The notes under the pieces are model-generated. The model had not been told where the DNA came from. It searched no databases and worked only from the letters and a program-made list of their open reading frames with translations. DNA of 56,548 nt from Microseira wollei NIES-4236. GTDB taxonomy: Bacteria > Cyanobacteriota > Cyanobacteriia > Cyanobacteriales > Aerosakkonemataceae. Shown piece after piece: positions 1-6,685 of this stretch. Position 1 is the stretch's first letter. Each line of letters opens with the position of its first letter. The translations under genes and the position numbers were made by a program. Location: positions 1 through 56,548 of the forward strand of contig NZ_BLAY01000050.1 of assembly GCF_020521235.1 (NCBI RefSeq), written 5' to 3'.

Positions 1-1065
1 CTGTTGAGTGTAATTATGAGCTTTGCTTGGTTTGGTCGGCCTAAATCTTCGCAAATCTTTACAATCAGTCAGGTTTTGCAGAGATTTAGGGAGATTTGGG
101 CAGATTTTTTGTCACTGTTGTCAGCCCTCGGCTTTGATTTTGGGCGTTCGATTGCTCAAGCGGTAATGGCATCCCCCCAAGCGACGGCGCTAAGCGTCAC
201 CGATCCGGATCTGGGTTATCCTTACACTCCTCCTGCTGGTGACTATGTTTGGCACGTCGATCCGCCCAACAATTATGCGCTGGGTGCAGGTTATGGCGAG
301 GATGCAATTCCCTTTGCAGTTCCTGACAGCGATACATTTGCTCCCATCTTCAACACTAGGTTCAACAGCGATCAATATGCACAAGAAATTGAAGAAGTTC
401 GGAAGGTTGGGGGTAAGCAAAATACCGCGACGACGACCTTAAATCGAACCCCAGACCAAACTGAATTGACGTATTTCTGGGCATACGATCGCCCCGATAC
501 TTTCAGACCATACGGTCAGTTGATCCAAATTGCCCAAGAAACAGCGGTGCGCGAGGGTAATACTATTGCTGAAAATGCTCGTCTGTTCTTGCAACTAAGC
601 GTGGCGTTAGCTGATTCTGCGATTACTGCTTGGGATGCCAAATACACCTATTTTCAACCTAGACCGAATGATGTTATTGCCGGTCGAATTGATGAAGTGA
701 CTGGATTACCTGTAGCGCCACTCGCTGCAACAGACAGTCGTCCTGACACCATCCCCGACCCAAATTGGCAGTCACTATTACCAACTCCCCCCTTCCCCGA
801 TTACATCTCCGGTCACTCAACCTTTGGGGGTGCTTTCGGTACGGTGATGACAGACTTTTTTGGCGATAATTACGAGTTTACTGCCGTGTCTCAAGAGTTA
901 ATCGGTACGACAAGGACGTTTAGCAGCTTTAATCAAGCTGGGTTTGAAGATGCGATTAGTCGCTTGTACGGTGGAGTTCACGTCCGAGAAGCTATTGTTG
1001 ATGCGGTTGCAACTGGTCAAGCGATCGCCAACTACGTAGTTAATAACATTGCTCAGCCAGTGTAG
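1..1065 (+). CDS. vanadium-dependent haloperoxidase / PAP2-type phosphatase, 5' end probably outside window
   Basis: Vanadium haloperoxidases use bound vanadate and hydrogen peroxide to oxidise halides; acid phosphatases of the PAP2 group share the fold. The vanadate-pocket residues are all visible when the protein is counted from the TTG at base 4: Lys213 and Arg220 in KYTYFQPRP, the SGH motif with His271, and Arg320 and His326 in SRLYGGVH. The frame is open to the first base, and the N-terminal helical part usual in this family (which often exceeds 400 residues) is not present, so the true start is probably upstream. The first 40 residues look atypical for the family, so a truncated or degenerate N-terminus is also possible. 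Family assignment is firm; halide specificity and the choice between peroxidase and phosphatase cannot be read from sequence. Confidence 0.85.
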   Translation: MLSVIMSFAWFGRPKSSQIFTISQVLQRFREIWADFLSLLSALGFDFGRSIAQAVMASPQATALSVTDPDLGYPYTPPAGDYVWHVDPPNNYALGAGYGEDAIPFAVPDSDTFAPIFNTRFNSDQYAQEIEEVRKVGGKQNTATTTLNRTPDQTELTYFWAYDRPDTFRPYGQLIQIAQETAVREGNTIAENARLFLQLSVALADSAITAWDAKYTYFQPRPNDVIAGRIDEVTGLPVAPLAATDSRPDTIPDPNWQSLLPTPPFPDYISGHSTFGGAFGTVMTDFFGDNYEFTAVSQELIGTTRTFSSFNQAGFEDAISRLYGGVHVREAIVDAVATGQAIANYVVNNIAQPV

Positions 1066-1115
1066 TTGGTAATTTGAGAACTTGCGATCGCAAAGGGAAG
1101 ATGTCAACGAGAGTA

Positions 1116-1248
1116 GCCGACACCCTAAAGCCGACACCCGCGCATGGTGTCGCTACACAAACAAAGCCTGCCAGAGCAGGCTTTAAATGCTTTAGCCCGC
1201 CTTCGCGGGCTTCGTTTGTATAGCCGCACCCTTGGTGGGTGTTGGCAT
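1116..1248. repeat. composite palindromic repeat, related to the 114-bp in-gene element
   Basis: The segment can fold as three stacked hairpins. Outer arms are CGACACCC near 1130 and GGGTGTTGGC near 1237. Inside lie CGCTACACAAACAAAGCC and the inverted GGCTTCGTTTGTATAGCC, with small GC hairpins (GCCTGCCAGAGCAGGC and GCCCGCCTTCGCGGGC) between them. The CTACACAAACAAAGCC arm is the same as in the elements at 52297-52410 and 54504-54617, so the three belong to one repeat superfamily. Confidence 0.6.
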
Positions 1249-1328
1249 AGATTTGCATTCCTGACATGCTCGCGATCGCTCCTAAGTAGGTACAAGTAAA
1301 TAAAGTGAAAATAGTTATGCAAGTGTGG

Positions 1329-1389
1329 GGCGGGCAGAATGCCCACCCCACAAGTCTGAAATTCTTGTGGGGTGGGCATTCTGCCCGCC
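1329..1389. repeat. perfect 26-bp inverted repeat with 9-nt loop
   Basis: GGCGGGCAGAATGCCCACC... at 1329-1354 is exactly complementary to 1364-1389; the loop is TCTGAAATT. It lies between the ends of two convergent genes and could stop transcription from either side, although no U-tract follows. Such GC-rich palindromes are common intergenic repeats in filamentous cyanobacteria. Confidence 0.8.
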
Positions 1390-1470
1390 TCTTGTTCAAT
1401 TTAGTTATACTCACCTACTTAATTCAACCGGAAAGGTTGGCGAAGAGCGATCGCCCTGTCCCTACGCCTT

Positions 1471-1872
1471 TTAATCTGCCCAATTTTCCAAAATTAACCC
1501 TGGAATTCGTGACAACTCTCTCACATTATTTGTAACTAGAATCAGACCAAGGCTGATTGCTTGAGATGCGATTAACATATCCATCGAGCCGATTGCAATA
1601 CCCCTGCGTTCCAATTCGGATCTAATTTGTCCATAAGTCTGGGTTGCTCTTTCATCAAATGGCAAGACTTCTAGAGGAATTAAAAATTGACTCAAGGCAG
1701 CCCTATTTTCCGTTAAAAGTTGGCTTTTATAAGCACCATATTCTAGTTCTGCCACCGTTATGGATGAAACCCCGATATCAGATAGGTTGAGGGTTTGGAA
1801 TTTTGCTAAAACTTTGGCAGGCTTCTGTTTGATGATATAGATGCAAATATTCGTATCCAGTAAAAACCTCAT
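1471..1872 (-). CDS. vapC: PIN-domain RNase toxin, VapC family
   Basis: A 133-residue PIN-domain ribonuclease, the normal size for a VapC toxin. The acidic metal-binding residues are visible: Asp6 in LLDTNICIY, Glu42/Glu44 in AELEYG, and Asp98 in SMDMLIA, followed by the LVTNN strand. VapC toxins cleave specific RNAs, often tRNA or rRNA, when the labile VapB antitoxin is lost. The start codon overlaps the stop of the upstream antitoxin gene (ATGA), which implies translational coupling and one transcript. The toxin looks intact. Confidence 0.9.
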   Translation of the reverse strand: MRFLLDTNICIYIIKQKPAKVLAKFQTLNLSDIGVSSITVAELEYGAYKSQLLTENRAALSQFLIPLEVLPFDERATQTYGQIRSELERRGIAIGSMDMLIASQAISLGLILVTNNVRELSRIPGLILENWAD

Positions 1873-2486
1873 TCCAATGCCTCTCGAATTTCTATAATCG
1901 GTTGTTCTCTGGTTTCCATGAATTCTTCAGAGAATAGGCTTAAACTATCAAACAAAGCTTGCCAAGGATTTTCTTTGGGAATCAGAACAATGACGCCGCC
2001 AATTTTTTTGATATAAACTTCACTACCTTGGAGCTGAAATTCTTTAGGCAAGATGACCGATTGATTATCACCATTCATCAATAATTTAACTGTTTCCATT
2101 TTTGACCTCTCTATCTGTACTATATTATCTATCTCTACATTTGCCTTTTGCTTGTAGCCAGCATTTTCTAGTATAACTGGAACTTCTTTCCAATTTCTAG
2201 GTCGCTTCTGGGTGAGAGTTTCAATATAGCGATACAGTCCTCTCGATAAGTCTACTCTCAATCCCTTGATATCTCGGTGGAGTACTTTAGCAATTTCCGG
2301 AGGACTTTGACCGCAAAGTATTCCACGAAGATAGGCTTGTTCTTGGGGTGTCAGTTGTTGTGTTTGAATTTCCGTATACAGTCGCTTTGCTGCTGTTAAA
2401 TCCTTGTAAAGTTGTGAGAGATTCCAGCTATTAGCCGCTTCTGGAAACTTTTCTGACTGTGATGTTAGGAGTTGGGAAAATGCCAT
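1869..2486 (-). CDS. vapB: VapB-type antitoxin fused to an N-terminal helix-turn-helix-like domain
   Basis: The last 76 residues (from METVKLLMNG) form a normal-sized VapB antitoxin: an AbrB/SpoVT-like strand region (SVILPKEFQL) then the toxin-binding tail. Ahead of it are about 130 residues containing LTPQEQAYLRGILCGQSPPE and a following helix pair (IAKVLHRDIKGLRVDLSRGL). This resembles the HTH domain found at the N-terminus of many cyanobacterial NB-ARC and vWA-MoxR-associated signalling proteins. VapB proteins do not normally carry it. An internal ATG at 2099-2097 with a good ribosome-binding site could give a short, conventional VapB as well. Which form is made is not decided by the sequence. 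The antitoxin assignment is strong from the ATGA coupling to vapC; the name of the N-terminal domain is tentative. Confidence 0.75.
   Translation of the reverse strand: MAFSQLLTSQSEKFPEAANSWNLSQLYKDLTAAKRLYTEIQTQQLTPQEQAYLRGILCGQSPPEIAKVLHRDIKGLRVDLSRGLYRYIETLTQKRPRNWKEVPVILENAGYKQKANVEIDNIVQIERSKMETVKLLMNGDNQSVILPKEFQLQGSEVYIKKIGGVIVLIPKENPWQALFDSLSLFSEEFMETREQPIIEIREALE
2097..2111 (-). promoter_or_regulatory. internal ribosome-binding site and ATG for a short VapB
   Basis: Reading the minus strand, GAGAGG (2111-2106) precedes ATG (2099-2097) by 6 nt, in frame with the long antitoxin ORF. A start here yields a 76-residue VapB of standard length. AT-rich sequence just upstream (GATAATATAGTAC near 2120-2135) could also hold a -10 box. 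Confidence 0.5.
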
Positions 2487-3110
2487 ATTTAGGGGTAAAG
2501 TCTTCTGTGGCGATAGGAAAGAAAGTGATAGCTGCTACCCCGGAACCAAGTTATTTACATTTATATCTACGTAAGTATTGACATACTATCAGTAATTGAC
2601 GCGAGTTTTATGTACTGTTTTAAGAAAAATTCAATAAATGCAGGTTTTTTTAAACTATTCTTAAAAATTAGACCTGATTTTCCGGATGGGATGACAACCC
2701 CTGAGAAGTTAGTTAGATCGGGTTTTGAGCTTGATTGACTCCTGACAGGGATTCAACCGACAGCCTTACAACTGCCTGTGTTACACCCATAGGACTTACG
2801 CAAACACCAAAGTTTCTATGAAAAATCGTTGGTTTGGCAACTAGAGATCTACACAGAAACAAAGGTGATACGCTCGTCGTGCGTAAGTCCTGACCCAATT
2901 GAAAACCGTTGTAAGTCCGTATCTTTTTGGCGGTCAACCTGGAGCAAAGCCTGATGGGACAAGGTTTCAGGTGGTCTGACCTAACAAAACTAATAAACTA
3001 CTGGAAAAAATTGCTAATAAAACAGCTAATAAATGTTAAGTATATCTCGGAATTGCTTGTTTAAAGTATTAATTAATGACTGATGATCCTGATGCGGGAG
3101 TAATACAGAT
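2487..3110. other. intergenic region without a gene
   Basis: 624 bp between the vapBC promoter side and the next plus-strand gene. Apart from the 101-bp inverted-repeat element at 2791-2891 it is AT-rich, and I see no conserved ORF. Confidence 0.6.
2791..2891. mobile_element. MITE-like element, ends AGGACTTACGCA
   Basis: A 101-bp segment bounded by AGGACTTACGC and its inverse GCGTAAGTCCT. Two further copies of nearly the same length and with related interiors (AAAGTTTCTNTGAAAAATC) lie at 30840-30943 and 32583-32684. No ORF inside, so it would need a transposase in trans. Confidence 0.75.
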
Positions 3111-3467
3111 ATGGGGATTTCTTTTCCCGTCAATGGAGAACAGTATGATGATGTAGGAGGTGGTCATATGAACACCTCGTTTACCATCAACTCGAATGGT
3201 AATCTGTATGCTACCACTCGAATCTGGACTAATGTTAAGATGGCGGGCTTTACCGGTTGTGTTTTCATCGCAATAATCGATGAAAAAGGGTTTGCAATTT
3301 GGCAGACTGAGCCACACAGATATGGTGTTGATGGTACATGGATAGGTCGGAGCGATCGAACTGAAACTTGGCAAGCAACAGTTCCGCTAGATATTTTATC
3401 CAGAGCAAAGGGTTATGCCATTATTCAACAGAATATTCCAATTTCATCTCACAATGGGATGAACTAG
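3111..3467 (+). CDS. conserved hypothetical protein, beta-rich
   Basis: 118 residues, probably beta-rich, with no signal peptide or membrane segment. The stretch around GGGHMNTSF, then TRIWTNVKMAGFTGCVFIAI and WQTEPHRYGVDG, looks like a complete small domain, but I cannot name the family. Two starts are possible: ATG 3111, which has no clear ribosome-binding site, or ATG 3168, which has AGGAGG at 3155-3160 with a 7-nt spacing. The longer form keeps the GGGH segment, which reads as part of the domain. The SD-like bases encode those glycines, so the good SD may be coincidental. A weak hairpin terminator follows at 3515. Confidence 0.6.
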   Translation: MGISFPVNGEQYDDVGGGHMNTSFTINSNGNLYATTRIWTNVKMAGFTGCVFIAIIDEKGFAIWQTEPHRYGVDGTWIGRSDRTETWQATVPLDILSRAKGYAIIQQNIPISSHNGMN

Positions 3468-3514
3468 ATCCATCAAGAGTTAATTTGCCAACTGACAATC
3501 CAAAGAAAAATGAT

Positions 3515-3540
3515 AAGCTCAACAAAACTGTTGAGCTTTT
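3515..3540 (+). terminator. hairpin terminator after the 3111 gene
   Basis: AAGCTCAACA and TGTTGAGCTT form a perfect 10-bp stem with a 4-nt loop, ending in a short T4 run. It lies 48 bp after the upstream stop codon. The U-tract is short, so it may be a weak terminator. Confidence 0.5.
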
Positions 3541-3672
3541 CCAGAAATACCTCACGTCAATAAGTTACTTAAAGGACGGTCTGGTGAGTGTCGTTACCGT
3601 AGTGTCTTATGCAGAGCAGCCTTCATTATTCCTACAAACTCCCTAGTCGAAGCCTATCCTAAGTTAATTACC

Positions 3673-4335
3673 TTGGGTGCTGTTACACAATACCCAAAAA
3701 TGTATGTAGATATAGATAAGGCTCACTCAACAGCTACTGTATACTTACCAAATTCATACTTGGAAAGGCTGATTAAAAAAATAATTCATACCCCTGAAAA
3801 TCTGGCGATTAATGGAGAAGCTTTGGCTATCAAACGAACTTGGTTTCAGGAAGTTGATGTAACTCGAATGCTCCTTGAATCAACTGAAAATAAATTTAAA
3901 ATTAAGGGCAATTGGAATTTCAGATTCAGGGAAAAGTTCCCACCCTTACAAAATTGGATGCCCAAGCGGGGAGAATTCTCTAAACAGTTTGTTGTTGGTG
4001 TAGAAAATGGAATGCTAGCTCTTCGGGAAGGCGAATATCAACTGGCAGTAGTCAGTGGAGAAAACCAGATATCTGATTTTGTTTATGGCTATCCTAAAAT
4101 TCAAGATGGTTTAGAAACAGCCATTAACGAGTTTGTTCATCGCCGACTTATACCCACAATACGTCAAGAGTTAGAAAACCTAGATATCCACCACATAATT
4201 ATTAATTGTCGGCCGGATGAAGTTGCCAGTAGTCTTGAGACAATGCAACAGGAAATTAGCGAGTTGTTTGAGCAAAGTCTAGAAAGTGTTTGTGGTAAGG
4301 TAATTGAAGGTGGGCTGATAATTACTTTACAGTGA
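3673..4335 (+). CDS. hypothetical protein, about 211-220 aa
   Basis: A soluble protein with no signal peptide or membrane span, and I do not recognise a family. The N-terminal half mixes strands with a conserved-looking KRTWFQEVDVTRML stretch. The C-terminal third is helical (LIPTIRQELENL, ETMQQEISELFEQSLESV) and ends GGLIITLQ. The open frame begins at TTG 3673. ATG 3700 (MYVDIDKAHS) is the first ATG and is more likely the start; neither has a good ribosome-binding site. The next 300 bp downstream are non-coding. Coding potential rests on the length of the open frame and normal protein composition. Confidence 0.55.
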   Translation: MGAVTQYPKMYVDIDKAHSTATVYLPNSYLERLIKKIIHTPENLAINGEALAIKRTWFQEVDVTRMLLESTENKFKIKGNWNFRFREKFPPLQNWMPKRGEFSKQFVVGVENGMLALREGEYQLAVVSGENQISDFVYGYPKIQDGLETAINEFVHRRLIPTIRQELENLDIHHIIINCRPDEVASSLETMQQEISELFEQSLESVCGKVIEGGLIITLQ

Positions 4336-4640
4336 CAAAAGATGCGCTATCGCTCCCTTTCCCCCAACCATTTTTAGCGATCGCGCTCAACTTCAAAAAC
4401 TTTGTAAATCTGCCATATTTTTTTTTAGAGATGTTTTAGCGCTCGCCCTGTAATTAGTAGGGAACATCCGAGATATCTTGCCGGAACAGATAACCTTTAA
4501 GATGCCGTGCCCCTAGCATTTTTAATTTTTTGACCTATTATACCATTTACCCTTTGACCGCGCAACCCATTTATTGTTTTTAACTTGAATCCAGTTACCT
4601 CGCTAAGGTGAAATACATATAGAACAAAGCTTTTGAGGTA
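4336..4640. other. intergenic region with a diverged inverted repeat
   Basis: 305 bp. GTAGGGAACATCCGAGATATC near 4457 and GATGCCGTGCCCCTAG near 4501 look like a decayed version of the inverted repeat at 5065-5122. The AT-rich 3' part probably holds the promoter of the small RHH gene. No ORF of note. Confidence 0.5.
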
Positions 4641-4817
4641 ATGATGGCAACGAGAAAACCAGAGGGGATGGTTGAGCTAAACGGGTATGTTCCACAAGAA
4701 CTCAAGCGAGAGTTCAAGGTTGCCTGTACTGCGATTGACCGCACAATGGGCGAGGTTCTGACTGAATTAATCCAGAACTGGCTCCAAGAGCAGAAACAGA
4801 AAAAAGAGCCTAAGTGA
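4641..4817 (+). CDS. small ribbon-helix-helix DNA-binding protein
   Basis: A 58-codon ORF. Its translation contains VELNGYVPQELKREFKVACT followed by AIDRTMGEVLTELIQNWL. A short strand, then two helices separated by a turn, is the pattern of CopG/Arc-type ribbon-helix-helix proteins, which act as dimeric repressors, often in toxin-antitoxin modules or plasmid partition. GAGGT at 4635-4639 fits the second ATG (4644) better than the first (4641). No toxin or partition gene adjoins it. It is followed immediately by a MITE-like element, so a former partner may have been lost. The RHH call is by pattern only. Confidence 0.65.
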   Translation: MMATRKPEGMVELNGYVPQELKREFKVACTAIDRTMGEVLTELIQNWLQEQKQKKEPK

Positions 4818-4823
4818 TTTTAT

Positions 4824-4981
4824 TCACATCTTGCACCTACCCGATAAACAGCCTCCAAATAAATTTGGGGCTGAAAGCTTAAGTGAGCTAAAGCTAACTA
4901 CGATCGGGTTTTAACCCGTTTCAACGGGTTTTAGCTTTCAGGTGTGAAATTTATTTCTGTTGGCTCTGGTGCAAGATGTGA
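4824..4981. mobile_element. 158-bp MITE-like element, ends TCACATCTTGCACC
   Basis: TCACATCTTGCACC at 4824-4837 is exactly inverted at 4968-4981 (GGTGCAAGATGTGA). The interior has its own stem-loops (AGCTAAAGCTAACT, GGGTTTTAACCCG) and no ORF. It directly abuts the stop codon of the RHH gene. This is the structure of a non-autonomous terminal-inverted-repeat element. Confidence 0.7.
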
Positions 4982-5064
4982 TTTTACTCAGATATTGCAC
5001 CTTGGCTAATATGATGTCCGCGCTCATTGCCCATAATAAAAAAAACTCACAGAGTTGTTGCGTA

Positions 5065-5122
5065 GGGACACGGCATCAGAGATATATCGGATAAACAGAT
5101 AACGTTGATCTTGCCGTGTCCC
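5065..5122. repeat. inverted repeat GGGACACGGCA
   Basis: GGGACACGGCA (5065-5075) and TGCCGTGTCCC (5112-5122) are exact inverse copies 36 bp apart. A diverged copy lies near 4457-4516. Confidence 0.6.
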
Positions 5123-5191
5123 GGCTGCTAATTATGGGTAATCTTAACGACATGATATAACTCTGCCTCCAGTGCGGCTACCCACGCAATA

Positions 5192-5219
5192 AAAAAAGCC
5201 GCCCCAAATCTGGGGCGGT
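5192..5219 (-). terminator. intrinsic terminator for the minus-strand metallophosphoesterase locus
   Basis: On the minus strand CCGCCCC...GGGGCGG (7-bp GC stem, short loop) is followed by GC and a run of seven T. It lies about 90 bp past the stop at 5311. The plus-strand side has only TTT, so the minus direction is favoured. Confidence 0.75.
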
Positions 5220-5310
5220 TTATGTATTTTACAAACCTAAAAATTGACCAAAAACTGTTACACCTACGTCACTCCTAACAAATCTGAAATCTGCAATCTG
5301 AAATCTAAAA

Positions 5311-6524
5311 TCAGATCGTCATTTCATAATAAGGCAACGGATAAGGTGCGACGCCTTCCCAACGTGCATCCGGTTTCCAAGCGCCGTTAAGTTCTTCGCG
5401 ACGACGAGTATAAACCGTCATCTTATTATCTTCTACTTTCATCAGATTGTATTGCAGGGGAAATCCGGGCGTCCACTCGCGCACGGGGGCGCCAAAAGTC
5501 CCAGCACCGATAATATTAAGTTTGCGTCCTCCTGCACTGACATCATAGCTGTAAAGACTCTTATCAGATTTGTGGACATGTCCGTGCAGCGCAAAGCGGA
5601 AACCTCCTTTTGCTAAACGTTCCATAAAGCCATGATCTTTAATTCTATCTTCATAGGGACTCGATAAAGGATGATGCCAAACAGCCATCTTCAAAAAGCC
5701 TTCATAGAAGTCTTGATTGTCGCGAATTTTATTCAGCGCGTAGGTGATATAATCGGGATGAATGCTAGCTTCTTTGGTTTCATTACTATCTAATTGCCAA
5801 GAAGAATTTAGTCCCAAAACTAATATTTTTAGCTAGGGCATGTGATACACAATTCCTTGATGTTCGTACTCCAAGGGATAAGATTCCATTCTGATAGCTT
5901 GATATAAGTTTCTGAAGTTGTCAAATCTTGGTGTAACTCGGGATTGCATTTTAAAACTAATCTGCCATTTTCGCGGCATTTCTCATAAGCTTTGTCGCCC
6001 AAATCCCAATTGAGGTCGTGGTTTCCGGGAACGATAATGATGTGCGATCGCTTGATCCGAAATTCCCCAGCCAATTGGGTGATAAACTTTTCCGCAGCAT
6101 GGTATTCTTCTTCCGTCGAGCGATTGGCAACATCGCCGGAAATAATTAAGGCATCGATTTGATTGAAATCGAGTTCCGATGACAAATCGTTTAAATCGTC
6201 AGCGAGGGTGCCGTACCAATTATTCGCATCGGCGAGGGTGCCAAAGTGGAGATCGCTAAGGTGAAGAATGACGGATTTGGGGACAGAAATAGTTTGGACG
6301 GTTGGCATATCTGCTGACTCTTCTATTGTAAGATAGATTTGGGTGAGATTGTGATTGTAAAAATTGCAGCGCTCTTGAATTGCTGCAATGGTATCGAGCC
6401 AATAAATTTCTTCTGTAGTTAGAAGAAGCTCGCTCAGAACGAGGTAATATTTCTGAACAGGATAATTTTTATAACGCATAAGCTGCACTCCTACGAACGT
6501 GAAAATTTTCATCTGACAATGCAT
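5311..6524 (-). pseudogene. calcineurin-like metallophosphoesterase, frameshift plus nonsense codon
   Basis: Two adjacent minus-strand ORFs together make one metallophosphoesterase. The first (6524-5829) carries the metal-binding motifs DLHFG, SGDVANR and GNHD. The second (5817-5311) carries HHPL and the GHVH motif. Between them the reading frame shifts near 5880: the original frame continues as YPLEYEHQGIVYHMP and then meets a TAG before LKILVLGLNSSW. Two separate lesions within about 70 bp argue for a real pseudogene rather than one sequencing error. The active site needs both halves, so neither product should be functional. The N-terminal 75 residues before the DLHFG motif are unassigned. 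The 158-bp element at 6528-6685 begins right upstream of the first ATG. Confidence 0.8.
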
Positions 6525-6527
6525 AGC

Positions 6528-6685
6528 TAACTCAAGTTGCTAGTTATCTCTCTGGGAGCGGCTAATGGCGTTACTAGGCTCTGCCGTGGTCACGAGGCTA
6601 ATGGCGAGATTGGTAAAAATCCAAGCTTAGCAATTAGCAATTAGCAATTAGCAACGCCCTTGTTTATAACTAGCAACTTGCGTTA
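6528..6685. mobile_element. MITE-like element, ends TAACTCAAGTTGCTAGTTAT
   Basis: TAACTCAAGTTGCTAGTTAT at 6528-6547 is inverted with one mismatch at 6666-6685. Other copies are at 13476-13611 and, diverged, 35527-35715. The interior has tandem TTAGCAA units. Its right end supplies the TAA stop codon of the HEAT-repeat gene, so that gene may be truncated by this insertion. Confidence 0.7.

Noticed and set aside
3368-3646. Plus-strand 92-codon ORF overlapping the 3111 gene
   Set aside because: It overlaps the end of a better ORF and runs through a hairpin terminator; composition is not convincing.
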